NCBI GenBank assembly: GCA_000498155.1
Contig: AXZN01000027.1
Location: forward strand, 620,001 to 684,000
Direction: 5' to 3'
Source of the DNA: Shiraia sp. slf14
Taxonomy: Eukaryota > Ascomycota > Dothideomycetes > Pleosporales > Shiraiaceae
Length of the DNA: 64,000 nucleotides
Position 1 is the stretch's first letter. Every line of letters starts with the position of its first letter. Below the pieces are notes generated by a model that ran no database searches, had not been told where the DNA came from, and saw nothing but the letters and a program-made list of their open reading frames with translations. A program made the translations under genes and the position numbers. Positions 1 through 11,854 of this stretch are shown here, in pieces.

Positions 1-438
1 TGGCGAGATATCTGGTAGGCCAATACGAGTACTTTCGGTAATGCGGTGGGGCCAATACACTAGGCACGCGGTTTCATGTAAGAATACACATGATTACCAT
101 GGGGCCAGAGTAGGAAAGGTGGCGGCATGGTTGGTTGTACAAAATAAGCCTTACTGACGTCACATCTTACCCTGGCTATGGTGGCTATGGGAAAAGCTTC
201 GCCTGACACAGCTATTAGCTCAAGTCCGCTTCAATGAGCTTACGGTGTTCTTAATACCTACCTGCCTCGTGCCTGCTTTGTATACAAGAATTGTAAAACT
301 GACAGCGTTTATTTGATACAGCTACGCCACTACAGACCCTATATTTTGATCCACGGAGAATATCTCAACATCTCAATTTCGTTCAAATAACCATCTCCAA
401 CATAGCCTCCACATCGTGTCCAATCCAACAACCTCACA
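1..438. other. Intergenic / upstream region
   Basis: I see no gene here. A short minus-strand frame at 339-563 overlaps the first exon of the next gene and has no recognisable content. The tail of this stretch is probably the promoter and 5' UTR of the gene starting at 439. Confidence 0.5.
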
Positions 439-1252
439 ATGGTCATGATGAAACTCCGCTGCAAGCCGGGATCTGAAGAGGCCACTCTGAATGTCCGCCT
501 CACCACTTCATCCCCCACAATCTCCAAATCTTCCCTGGCATCATCTTCCAATGCAGCCGCCATCTATCTAGAAGTCCATGTAAAATGTATCTCCCCTCTT
601 TATTCAAGCAAATCTGGCGATATAGGCTAACATACCCTTAGGTACACAATCTACTCGCCCAGACCAGGCCCTGACACTCTGCACATCTGGTTCAATCTTC
701 GACACCACCAGGCCAGAGACAGGCCATATGGACAGCCTTGCTCTTGGAAAGCTAGGCCCAGGTCTTGTATGCACTCAAGCCGATGGAACACGCAAAGCGA
801 TCTCGCTTGGGAATTTTCGCGTTCATCGTGCCAGCCAGAATGGCGACAACGCGACCAACCTACTAGAACGGCCTGATACGGCTTTCGCTACCGTGCCTTC
901 CCAGGCGTCAGGGGCTGAACTGATCCTCACACACACGATAGGCGCTGAACGACTTTTCGCGTACGCGGAGAATATGGAGTCTGGAGACTTACAAGTTGGG
1001 GAGAAGTATGAAATGAAGACTAATGACAATTATCTTGGCACAATGTGGTGGTGCTGGGGCGATTTGGAGGATGAGTTGAAAGGTAAAAAGCTTCACAGCT
1101 TTTCTGAAGGGTTTAATCTGGCGGGAAGCGAGGAGAGACCGTGCGAAGATACGGTGAAAAGAGAAGGTTGGGTTTTAGGCGAAGATGTAAGTAAGTTGGT
1201 ATTTGGGTTTGAGGAGGGGGGCGATAGTTGTAGTGTTGAGGTTGTGGGGTAA
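439..1252 (+). CDS. Hypothetical protein, two exons
   Basis: Exons 439-586 and 642-1252 are joined by a 55-bp intron with a GTATCT donor and a TTAG acceptor (phase 1), giving a 252-residue protein. Splicing at the GT at 580 instead would run into a stop just after the acceptor, so the 587 donor is preferred. The product has no signal peptide or membrane segment. It is mixed alpha/beta in character, with an acidic C-terminal third and a motif GWVLGEDV near residue 228. The overall look resembles uncharacterised cytosolic families of ascomycetes, but I cannot name one. The start is the ATG at 439, with a second Met two codons later. Function unknown. Confidence 0.65.
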
Positions 1253-1378
1253 GAAGCATCATGTTTGGGGGACTGAGTAAGCGCAGTCTAAGTACAGATT
1301 ATGTGGATTTATTATCCTTTACAAAAACATAGTCTGGGCTACACTAGTAGCAATTACTAGACTGATACAGTCTAACAC

Positions 1379-1390
1379 AAAAAGCAAAAA
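1379..1390 (-). terminator. Pol III terminator of 5S rRNA
   Basis: Directly after the 3' end of the 5S gene the transcribed strand reads five T, GC, then five T. Runs of four or more T on the RNA-like strand stop RNA polymerase III. Confidence 0.8.
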
Positions 1391-1508
1391 CATACAACAG
1401 CGGGGATTCCCCAGTGGTCACCCACCTGAGTACTAGTCCGCCGGTACACTGCTTAAGTAAGGCTGAGCGAACGGGAAGCCCTGTTCTCAGTGTCCTATGG
1501 TCGTATGT
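1391..1508 (-). rRNA. 5S ribosomal RNA
   Basis: The minus strand reads ACATACGACCATAGG at the 5' end and GCTGTTGTATG at the 3' end, and these ends pair as helix I. In between are the conserved GGGCTTCCCG, CGCTCAGCC and GGTGGGTGACCAC blocks of fungal 5S rRNA. The length of 118 nt is normal. The gene stands alone, as is usual in Pezizomycotina, where 5S genes are dispersed. A TATA-like element lies 22-29 bp upstream and T-runs follow the 3' end, so it looks transcribable. Some positions differ from the commonest fungal 5S type, so a variant isotype is possible. Confidence 0.93.
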
Positions 1509-1529
1509 GAAAGATAAGGCTGATAATGA

Positions 1530-1537
1530 TATATATA
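1530..1537 (-). promoter_or_regulatory. TATA element upstream of 5S rRNA
   Basis: TATATATA lies at -22 to -29 relative to the 5S start on the minus strand. An upstream TATA box is needed for 5S transcription in Neurospora crassa. Here its role is inferred from position only. Confidence 0.6.
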
Positions 1538-2115
1538 TTTGTCATGAAGTGATTATAATAGAACATGTCTATGTGTGACAATGATAATGGATGCTTACCT
1601 CCACCCGCCACCCTCCCATACCTTCCTGCTCCTTGTTAACGAAAGTCTCGCATAACGCAAGTAGTACTGTGTGCGTATCTTATCGCTAAACCTAAATACT
1701 TTTCTACGTCGGTAGGCTCCATTCGGCGTTGTCTTGGTAAGGAGGGCACTCGTTGGAACTACCTAGGCAACAATCCAGATCAGCTGAGATTGACGTCGTG
1801 GGGCTATGTTCACCCCTCCGCCTCGAATTTCAAGTCCTCAGGTATGAAAATGATGTTAAGTTTACAACATGCAAGCTGCCATTTGACGTATTGTCCCAAA
1901 GATGAACTGGCAGTTAGGCATCTTCACACAGCCACCGCCACTCTTCCGAAGATGCGGGGTTTTGTGAATGACCAAGATGCGATCAAATGCGGCACAGTTC
2001 TCGAAACCGTGCAATATAAAGAATTGCTTCATCTCAGTATTACTTGCAAAATCACTATGAGAGCATCACAAACTTGCCTGGACTTTAGCGCAACACTATA
2101 GCCAAGTCTTGATCT
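1538..2115. other. Intergenic region between 5S rRNA and NADAR gene
   Basis: One plus-strand frame at 1790-2101 (103 codons) is open, but I see no family resemblance, so I do not call it a gene. The segment before 2116 probably holds the NADAR promoter. Confidence 0.4.
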
Positions 2116-2857
2116 ATGGATCCTGAATCAAAAGCTGGCAGCGCAGCTAAGGCGGAAATAGCCTCTGCCAAAGCAGCAGAAGAAGGACCTCTTTTTTTCT
2201 GTTATACAAGTCCCTCAGATGAGGGATATTTTCTTTCGCCATGGTACAAATCAAACTTCGAAGTGGAAGGCGTAACCTACAAGTGCGCTGGTCAATATAT
2301 CGTCGCGGACATGGCACGTACAGCCGGTGATAAAGTCAGTACGGAGAGAACCTTAATTATCTAGGATGAAGGCTTAGATATGTCTAGAAAACACTTCAAA
2401 AAATCATGGAAGCAGATGGAGCGGATACTTGGGAACGACTAACCATCGAGATCAAGAATCACGATGGCAAGGCGTGGGTTCGACGTAGGCCAATATATTC
2501 AAGTAACCTTTTGTAAAACATAGTAATGGAAAGGCTAATGGCTTTCTAGGCGCTGCCGATGTCGCGAAGACCGCTAATTTGCACAAGTTCACGTCGGACA
2601 ATGCCGAAAGTCGCGATTTATTGAAGAATTTAAAGAGCCTCGGGAATCGAGAATTGGTCTATGCTGACCCATGGGATATGACTCTGGGAATCGCTCATCC
2701 CCCTTGGAGAGCGAAACAGGTTCCTAGAGAACGGTGGGGTCAGAATATCTTTGGGAAGTCCCTGGATGCAGTCAGAGGTGGGACAGAAACGTTAGGGACG
2801 GGCAATACGACGAAAAGTGGAGAGCCTAATAAATCATTGCCTGAAATGAAAGGTTAA
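2116..2857 (+). CDS. NADAR (YbiA/DUF1768) domain protein
   Basis: Exons 2116-2334, 2388-2502 and 2550-2857 (introns 53 and 47 bp) give 213 residues. The domain starts near residue 30 with FFCYTSPSDEGYFLSPWY, followed by FEVEGVTYKCAGQYIVADMA, and ends with the typical WGQNIFGKSLDAVR block near residue 180, then a short polar tail. NADAR proteins act on ADP-ribose or riboflavin-precursor N-glycosides, and some remove ADP-ribose from guanine bases. The family normally has a Glu in the EQY/EHY position, where this protein has Gly, so activity is doubtful. The first intron uses a less common GTCAGT donor; it is needed to keep the frame. The gene sits in a gene-poor segment, so decay is possible. 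Confidence 0.75.
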
Positions 2858-3232
2858 GTAGGCGTCTGATAATGGAGCCACTTTTAGTGATCATTCTAAC
2901 AAGGAGGAATAGGTTGCGAGCATCAAGACGCCAATGTCTGTAGTAACTCACTCAATGCAACGAGCGATATAGGTCAGGCGCGAAACCACCCAAAGAAAGA
3001 GCCAGAAAATTCGTCGGTGCAAAAGTTGCGAGACGACGAGCCACTGGACGTTTCAATTTTTGATAAAGGAGGACCTGGATACATTCTTTGGTAGATAAGC
3101 TTTGTTTACTCATTTGTTTTGTTCTCCTCTTGACTACTTCCCGCACGCCATTTTTGATCAGGTCTTGCCAACAACTCACCATCCACAAACTAGTGTTGCG
3201 TGAACTGCCATGCCAAAGCTAAAGGGAGTACA
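2858..3232. other. No gene recognised
   Basis: A short minus-strand frame at 2952-3188 is open but without recognisable features. Confidence 0.4.
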
Positions 3233-4053
3233 TTAAACGTCGCCGCTATTTGCTTTTACGCAAGTTACACGGTCTTTATTTGGACATTTAAGAGACCTGG
3301 GTTCTTTCCCATCACTGCTATACATGCATCCCTGCGCAGGCTCACGCGTTGCGTTGTACATACTGCTCGGCCACGGTGGCTCACTCAAGATTCCCTTCGG
3401 ATCTGTGCGGCAGTTGAAGTTTCTGGATGGGCATATTACAGCATTTTCAGCATCGCATACCCAGAAACCCATTCCGAGGGGAACACTGAAGAATTACCGT
3501 TCGATTAGTTATCAATCTCATCAATTATGTTAATGTAGAAGCCCCAGAAGATTTTAGTTGGCGCGGGAGGTGTCGGCGTAGAAGTAGGAGTTAGGTTCGG
3601 ACGTGTTTTTCCTGGACCATTTCTTTGATCCCCGCCGGCCACGCCTGGGTATATCTCATAGCGAAAATCGATTTCAGTGCTGGGATCAAGAGTGACGGAA
3701 TTAAATGCAGGCCAACTTGGGAGGGGCTTGGAAGGATAGCTCACGTTCTTCTCCTCATCGTCATCATCGCTTTCTTTTTCAGGATCCGATGGATCTTGAG
3801 AATCAGCTCCTTTTGGACAAGTGATCAAAGCAATGCAAGGTTTGCCCCACATACAAAAGCCAGAAGTACATCGAGAACCGCAGCTTCCAGAGTCAATTGG
3901 ATCTGGAGGTCCACTGTTGAATGTGATGTGTGGAAAATGGCCACCGTAACGGCGATCATCATCATCAATCTTTGGGTGCTTTGTGGGATACGGCGAGGAT
4001 GTGAGGCTTTGAGTGACTTCCGGACTCTTGCATTTGGCTGCATTCCATATCAT
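3233..4053 (-). pseudogene. Cys-rich protein fragment, probably broken
   Basis: Two consecutive minus-strand frames look coding. The first (4053-3505, 182 codons) has an acidic N-terminal part, a CGSRCTSGFCMWGKPC cluster near residue 58, a DPSDPEKESDDDDEE linker and a Pro/Thr-rich tail. The second (3472-3233, 79 codons) has seven Cys. The first frame ends in a stop, and I see no GT donor before that stop that would splice it into the second. An in-frame stop also lies directly before the first Met. Cys clusters followed by DP-rich linkers occur in C-terminal parts of some fungal secreted chitinase-like proteins. That resemblance is weak, and this may be a remnant of such a gene or two small genes. 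Confidence 0.3.
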
Positions 4054-7000
4054 CTACCCGAAACCTCCTTCAAAGAGCTCGAACTGCTTCTATTCGTAAT
4101 TTGAGAAACGCGTGATCGAAGTTGACCTAAAAAGCTCACAACACTAGGACAAGACCCATGCGAGGGCCTGAAAAATGTCATGTGCTATGTGCCATGTTAC
4201 AAACCCCATTGCATGTTCACTCAAGAAGTAAGCCGGAGCTATGATACATCGAGAGTGATTCAAGTTAAATTGCGAATTTAGGTCTTGCTGCGACTTGCTT
4301 CCAATAAACCTGAACCAAATTGATGTGTATTTTACACAAGAGGCCTCTCAGAACAAGCCCGAAAGTTCTTCGACCAGCACAATGATGGACACCCATATCA
4401 ACTTAAAACCATTTGGGTATGTAGCAGTGGAATTGCTGGAAAGGGTCTGTGAGGTAACTGTGCTGACCTGTATCAACACAGCACATCTGGGCAGAAGGCC
4501 CGTAGATACGAGACGCTCTCGCCGCTATAGACAACCCAATGCGCTGCATCATTGTAACTAACATGAAGGGCCCGTCGAATTTTGGTCGAATACGATGGCA
4601 TATAGAAATACTACTTCAATGTGTTACAGCCGTGCTCGAGAATTGCCTGTTGATAAAATTCATGGACGGGTCGACGAGAGCACATTCATTGTATTAATGA
4701 CTTTTTGGGGCTACAATATATATACGTATGCTTTATACATGAAATTATGTGCACAACGAGTTCTCTTTTATCCAATGCGAAATACTCATCCACGATAGGC
4801 TTCACAAGCCAACATTTTTCAGTATGTATCTTCTACATGGTACGATAGCTTACAAATTGTTTATAAAGCCAATAAAATCAGGACATAGAACCACGTGTGA
4901 CCAAAACATTGTACGCAAGCCATGGTAGAACGAGATGATTTTAGGCACTTGTACCCACCAATCGTTAAGTTGACGCGCACATATTCCTACATCTCAGCTA
5001 CAGATCTGCCCAGGGAATATGCGCCCAAATATTATTGTGGTGGCTATACCCTGGCTAGCCGAACCTCTCCCCTGGGATATGGGTGCTATTAACTGTATCT
5101 ATTGACTGACATCCCGATGTTGCGGAAAACCAACTCCGGTATTGCTGGCTGTTGGATGTTCCGTCAATTGCAAACGAACACGCTATATACGTACGGTCAT
5201 GGCATCCTGGGCAAGCTGATCTTTTGTACTCGGTTTAACTTGTGTGATTCAGGCATCACCTATACCTGTCCATGTATCTGAATAGGTCTTGTCAAATCAG
5301 GTCCATCTAGGATCACCATGTTACTTTCGCATAAATTGCTGACCCCCAGCTGCATGAGAATGGCGTTGGAGATAAATAATATTGGTGCATATTGAGGCGC
5401 TCAAGATCGACGCTAGTATCAGCTCGGTCTCGCTTTACATGAAGGCGTGATTCTGGATATAGGCGTGGCGTGTCGATACAGCCACTCCACCCTGTCGGTA
5501 TCAAGCTGGGAATCGGAGTGGCCACTTCGACGACCATTGTATACTACCGAAGACCCACGTGTCTCTCGCGCTGTGCTCGGGACAGATTAACGTCCTGATT
5601 ACTACTCAATGCCGCGGAACGGGCCAGGAATGATGAATTAAGGTGGACCGTATGGGGGCCAGCCTTGTGCCTGAGTTTCAATTGGACGTGGAGGTCGGGA
5701 GCCATGATTCTCTGAGCATCGATAACGATTACCCCAATGCTTGGAGAAAGCTGATCTGCCGATTTAACCGGGCACAGAATCGATGCACAGTGAGCGGCTG
5801 GTGTAGACTTCAATAAATACCTACCAGGGCAGTACCGGTAACGATGGTCCAGTGCTAACCCTGCCCTGGTAATGCCTGTACATTTGGAGAAAACGAAAAC
5901 GGTTCCAATTGGCCAAGCAATTCTCCGACGGAATGCCCAATCTCTTGGGACGTTCAAGATCGAATTTTCGGGCAATAATGCTAAGAAAACACAGCTGCAA
6001 GATGTATACACGCTAGATTCCCGAGTTGTATCAATATCTACCTAGGGTCGCGGTGCGCACGCTCAATGGCCGATAGTAGTTAGCAGACGTGGGGTGATGC
6101 TGGACTGCATCCAGTCTCAACAAGATCCTTTGAACAGCTAGGTACGGGGCTGTTCCAATCATACACGCCTGGAAGCTGCCCGTAGTTTTGAGTGTTACGC
6201 CATCTCGTGCAATTCATCCCCTGGACTAGTGGTACGCGCTTTGAGTTCTCGAACCTGTGGATTTGGCAACTTACATCGTGAACTTTTCGCGATTCTCTAG
6301 CTTGTAGGTAATCAAGCTGAGAGGAGAGAATTACCAATTATCGTGCGTGGAATTGACGGCGTTCTGCGCCACAAACTAGATATCAAGCGAGCAGTCTATT
6401 GCCCTCACTATCTGCGTACCTGCGTCTGACTAACAAGCCATCATATGGGCCCCTGCTTCTTCGGACTTGAATTGCCGTAGGGCAGCTCTTACGAAGTATG
6501 GCCGCGCACACGATGATGTAATAAGGATCGAAATTGACGCAAGGCCCAAATGTACCTACATCACGAGACTGCATGCATCTCCAGTGACTCGAACATAGAA
6601 GATTTTATGATCGACCAGTCAATGCAGTTGTTCATTGAGACAAGCAGGATCCATCGATTTCCCTTCAAAAATTGTTTCCAAAAATTGTTGCGGGTGCATC
6701 GGAGTGAAGGGTGGGGAAGCGTTGTGCTATAATTCTAGTTCAGGATACTAAAAATCATGAGACGCCGAGGGATTGCGCGTCTTCATAGAGCACGAGCTAC
6801 GCACCAACGTAACATTCAACCCAAATGCCCACTGGATTTCAGCAGGTGTCGATTAAAGGTCAATTACCACAGGCCATATTCCAGAAGGATTGTTGTTGAA
6901 GTTGTGAAGTAACCTTATTGCACTTGATAGGGTTCTAGAAGCTGCATTTTGACTAGTAAACAATGCGGAGCATTGTGCGAAGAATACGGGGGATATCGCT

Positions 7001-7966
7001 TTGTTACATTGTTGCGGGGGCATTTGAGTTCTGCTCCGGTTTCGCGAAAGATGCCAATTCGCAGGCTGTGATTTCTTAGCCATAAGGGAGCGGATGGACG
7101 TTGTCAGGGCCGCCTGTCAGAACCACGCCGCTGAATCACAAGTGGTAAGGATAACGGATGATGCTCCGCAATACTGAGCCGTGATTGTGCGCCTTACAAC
7201 TGCTGGAAGCTTCGAAAAAGGGAAAAGTAATCGTACCGGACCGATTACGGTATTCTCCACTTGGCAGTTCTCACTGAGAGCTCTAGTACGATTGTTGCTG
7301 CAAGGTGATATCGGTAGTATTGTCGGTTCCGCCTGTAACGTGCAATATGTGGTGGGGTCTTTCACGCTCAGGAACGATGATCCTAAATCCGCCCGCTCAA
7401 GACAAAAACATCTGACTGTGCTACTGCTGACTTCTGCAGATGCTGGTGCTATATGTGTGATGGACGGGCATGACAAACTTGATGGACGGTCTTGTGAGTG
7501 AGCGTATGGCCCCGCTGGTATCCACAAGTAGAATACCTGTCAAATGCAGCGTGCTGGGTTCAGCGAACTGAATATCAACTGATCAAGAGATGGGTGTTGA
7601 ACCGTCAAAGACCCGTTCTGCAACCACCCGCGGAACAGGAAAACTGCGATCTGATTGAGTCCCGAGTATCTGGTTCAGGACCTCGCTTTTCTAGCCGCAT
7701 GTACCTTGCAGAATGTCCCTCTGCCGCGATAGGTGGATTTCTGGATAGTCAGCTTCACAGTGCAGCCATGATCAATGAATGGCAGGAATTGTCGAGGGTA
7801 ACCATGCTCATCCAATACTAGTGGACAGACTAGTTCTGACGGGTCGTATTTGGAATCGCCGACTATCAACATTACGCAGTATTTCTGTTTGCAAGTTATG
7901 TACCATTGTTCATTCGCTGTAGGATACTAGGTATGGAACTTCTGGGTCGAATGATCTTCCACCCCG

Positions 7967-8008
7967 CGTCAGGCATCATCATGATCATCCCAAATCGAAT
8001 GCCTGACG
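7967..8008. repeat. Inverted repeat, 10-bp arms
   Basis: CGTCAGGCAT at 7967-7976 is repeated inverted as ATGCCTGACG at 7999-8008, with a 22-bp spacer. Confidence 0.6.
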
Positions 8009-8577
8009 TACGTGTCGGGTTTAAAAACATCATACCGAAATATTTACGGCTAACTGCGATTGACGAAATACCCAAATGCCGTTGGCTGAGGAAAGACGAC
8101 ACGAATTAATTGCCTCATACGAGAAGCGAACGAGGCTGAAGCCCGTGGCTGGGCCTCGACGCACTCATGAAATTTGCAGGTGGACTCGAACATGGCTTTG
8201 CCACAAGTGGCCCTTTTCTGGGTCTTCCGCAGGCAGAAGTTCGCTGTGGGCTGGACCGGGTTTTCAGTTTGCTGGGATCCAGATGCGTTCACGATGCTCG
8301 GCGTTTGAGGGTTGCTTTTTTGCACACCGTCAGACATGACTTTTCCAGGTCCCCACATTATGGATCACGCCATACCCCTTTGGAAATGTCTGCAGTCGGT
8401 GAAGATCTATTTCTGTTCCTGAGGGCAAATGCATGCAAAGTGAAAAATAGTCCTCAACAGTACCCGAGCCGACGGTGTGATCTAGGCACGCGGGTGGTGC
8501 GGTCCATGAAACACCGGGGTGGTTCTTGACGATCGTTTCGGCCTCGCTCCCTCCCGTCGATCAGGGACAGGAACGTC

Positions 8578-8601
8578 AAGTTCAGGTGCAAGTTCAGGTG
8601 C
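8578..8601 (+). repeat. Tandem 12-bp duplication
   Basis: AAGTTCAGGTGC occurs twice head to tail. Non-coding, no known role. Confidence 0.8.
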
Positions 8602-9249
8602 ACATAGCTACCAGTGACTTCATTATTGACCTTGTTATCGTGATATTGGTGTCGTGAAGCAGGCTCGGGTTGTTATTGGTGACATCCTCCAACATCGGGT
8701 TGTTTTCCGGGGTCCAGATGCACGATACAAAGCCACACATACACATTCCTAGGAGCTGTTTATCTGATATCCACGCTACATGCCACATGTGGCTGGCGTG
8801 CTGGCATACGAAGCTGCGGAAACCGTACAATGCAATACCGAGGTATTGTTTTTACTAGATCTGCACTAGGTCTTACCAATGCGAAGGAACGGATGCAGAT
8901 CTCACACGCCCCATACCAATGCAGCATGCAGTCCACGAGCGGCGTTACGCCAATGAGGTGGCTCACGGTCACTCCACTCTGGGCATGCCTACAGCGTGCG
9001 TAGTGGAGATGCTTTTTCTCTTTTTGTCTAAGACATGGGGGAGACGGCGGAATATACACCTGAGGTAATCCAAGAACGTGCCTCGCAATCGTCGACGTCT
9101 TTTTGCTTTTCAAGCTCGCCATATTTTATCTCAGTTATCAACACTGGTGTTTAACCCAAGTCCATTCTTTGATGACGACCTTCACTTTTCATCGAGCGTT
9201 AAAGCATTCGCATTGTTTAATTTCCACATCATAAGCGCACCGTTCTTTC

Positions 9250-9276
9250 CAGCATCAACATCAGCATCAGCATCAG
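9250..9276 (+). repeat. CATCAG microsatellite in 5' leader
   Basis: A run of CATCAA/CATCAG hexamers ends directly at the ATG of the rhodopsin-domain gene. It may be UTR length polymorphism. Confidence 0.7.
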
Positions 9277-9277
9277 C

Positions 9278-10531
9278 ATGAATCATTTCACTTCTCTATC
9301 AATCCAGTCCTGGATCCTTTACTCCGTTTCCATATCCCTCATTTCATCAAGATTGTATGTACTCTGCCCACCATATCGCAATAAGACTGACTCGCGTAGA
9401 ATCTTCCGACGTATAACGCTCGGTTCCCTCAAAAAGCTCCAAGCCGATGACTGGCTCATGGTGTTGGTTCTTGTGCCCTTCACAGCTTCTATTGTAGTTG
9501 CAAATCGAGTGAAATATGGACAGTCTCGCTCGGAGAGGAAATACCGCTACGCTCTAGAAGAGATGCAAATCATTACAATGTGGTTGGTAAAGGCATGCCT
9601 ACTAGTCCTATACTGGCGGATATTGTAAGTTCAACGTGTATCACGATCGTCATCATCTCTTGCTAATTTCATCAGCCCCATCAGTACAAGTAAATTCAAG
9701 CGGCGATCACTCCAGAGTATATCGGCTTTTTGCCTGATTTCATTCCTCGTTGTCCAAACCTCACTGATGCTCTGGTGTCAGCCAACAGCTGAGTATTGGA
9801 ATCTTACAACGAGCAACACAGAATGTACCTCTTACCATGCGCATACTGCATTGGAGCTCGCTTTCAACGTACCCAACACAATATTGGTTATGCTCATCCC
9901 AGTTGCATTGATTCCAACGCCACGACGGGTCCTCTTAGCCATACTCCTCCTCGTCGGCTTGATCATTCTCGTTGCGGGCATCGTATCAAGAGCTTTGATC
10001 CTGACCACACCATCATCTTTAAGTTACTTGTACTGGACAACAACTGAGTCAAGCCTCTCGATATGCTTCGCCAACTTGCCATTCCTTACATCCTTCGTCA
10101 CGACGGCCGCACCCAAGCGGCTTCGCCATATCTCAAGTCACCTCGCGATGTCACAATGGCCACGATCAAGGAGGGGGAGCTTTGAAATGTGTGAATCAGG
10201 AACCGTACTCTCAACCGTTCGTTCGAGTAGAGTAGGAAGCACAGCAACGACCCTCGTAGGACTCCCATCGCCAGTCCTCGTGAAGTCACCATCTGATTGG
10301 GCCTTCAAAGGACGGGAGATGCAAGATGAAGAAGATCACAGAAAGGCATATCGTGAATCAAGCAGTGAGGTTTCAAGAGAACAACATAGCCCCTTATTGG
10401 CTACCCCTCCGTCAATGATACCACAAACTTGCGACGACGAGGTGCCAAAGATGCGGCTGTCGGGCGGACTAGCTGAGATGGGACAGCGGTCACCACAAGA
10501 AACGCAAGGATGGCCCATATATTGGAAGTGA
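9278..10531 (+). CDS. Rhodopsin-domain (Pth11/SAT-like) integral membrane protein
   Basis: Exons 9278-9624 and 9676-10531 (51-bp intron, GTAAGT donor, ATCAG acceptor) encode 400 residues. The N-terminal 250 residues hold about seven hydrophobic segments. The cytoplasmic DDWLM motif typical of the fungal rhodopsin domain follows segment 1. A conserved W in YW(R/N) and Cys residues lie in the second extracellular stretch. The C-terminal 150 residues are polar and Ser/Thr-rich, as in Pth11-like receptors. No CFEM domain is present. These proteins are thought to act as plasma-membrane receptors; ligands are mostly unknown. A later AG in the acceptor region would break the frame. Confidence 0.85.
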
Positions 10532-11854
10532 CTCAGAATGTACGACTCTATGAAAAAAAGTAAATTTATGACTTCATGACCCATCAAGCTGTTTTTCTCC
10601 TCACTTCCACTCTTTCCAAGACAATCTACATGCACCAGCTCCAAGTGCCAGCAAGTTCGCTCACCCTTGATATCCAATGCTTAACAATCAGGTTTGCTTC
10701 AAAAGTCGCCACAGCCAATACATCCAAACTGCACGTCAACATCCAGAATTAGCCCACACATACTTTACACAGATCATTGATGCCTGTCCCCAAGACCTCA
10801 GCTACCAACCGGCAACAAACCACACCCCAATAATGTCATTACTCCATCCATAGGGTAGGTAGTACAAACCCCGAACCCATTCATCCTTCCATCCAATAAA
10901 ACCCCATCCAGCCAATCACAACCCCTCAAAAACCATCTTCATGCATGCAATCCTTCGAAACAATCGATTCCCAACACGTGAACCCCACCTCTCTCTCGGC
11001 CGACATCAGCATTCCCCACAAGCTGAGCCACACCCACGCAGCGCCCGCTCGGCCAATACCCACACGTACCTGCAGCACCTCAACCCTCTTCAGACCACTC
11101 TCGCAGGCCCCCCTCGTTGCGGTCGCGCAGCGAGCACTGACGCATGTGCATGATGACCGCGAGGGAAAAAAAAAGTCTGTGCAAAGCAAAGCACGGGACA
11201 ACATGCCGTATGCAGGAGGGCAGGGACGAATCGCCAGTCAGCAACGCGGCGAGGTTTATATACTGGAGCCCGCCAAGCGGGGCGTACATAATTGATTATT
11301 TATTTTATTTTATCCGTTGGAAGAAAAACTGGTTTGCGGATTGTGCGTCAAGGGGCATTGAGTGGGTGGGGATCAATCGCGATAAGGGGGGGTAAAATGA
11401 ACTGGGGTTTGCGAGTGTGGGTTTTGTGGTTGACGTGGGTGTTTGTGATAGGCTTGGAGGAGTGGGTTTTACGAAGGGGGGGAAATTCAGCCTCATTATT
11501 TTTTGGTGATTGGAGGTTGGCTTGGATTTGGGGAATTGTGGGCGTAGGGCTTGGGAGGAGGTGATGGGCACACCGCTGGGCGAGGATTACTCCGGTCTTA
11601 CTCTTGCTTGGAGAATGAAAAGGGTGACCGTGCAGCTCACCGGAACACGGAGGCACAGTCAACGACATGATAGAGTTGAAGAGTCTGGTGACAGGTAACT
11701 TGAAGCAATGGTTGAATCTTGAATCGTGAATCTTGAAAATGGCGAGGTTGGTACAAAGTCTATGCAAGCCATAAACGGCCTGGCTGCTGCACATACTTTT
11801 CAATACTCGTTGCGAGCGATGACGACCTGCTAATTTACACTAACGCCCGTTGCG
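10532..11854. other. Convergent intergenic region
   Basis: This lies between the 3' ends of the rhodopsin-domain and DeSI genes. Overlapping small frames exist on both strands around 10.9-11.7 kb, none with recognisable content. Part (11.35-11.55 kb) is strongly G-rich on the plus strand. Confidence 0.5.

Larger units (their letters stand above)
4054..9277. other. Gene-poor region with no supported gene
   Basis: About 5.2 kb without a gene I can support. Minus-strand frames 8358-6853 (one frame, with stops), 6574-6080 and 6011-5313 have fewer stops than chance would suggest, but so does the plus strand at 7181-8529. No domain is recognisable in either. Base composition looks ordinary and not strongly AT-rich, so this is not an obvious heavily RIP-mutated transposon. 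The last 200 bp, with a CATCAG repeat, are probably the 5' UTR of the next gene. Confidence 0.5.

Noticed and set aside
1790..2101. 103-codon frame before the NADAR gene
   Set aside because: No recognisable domain and no splice link to the NADAR exons that keeps frame and makes sense.
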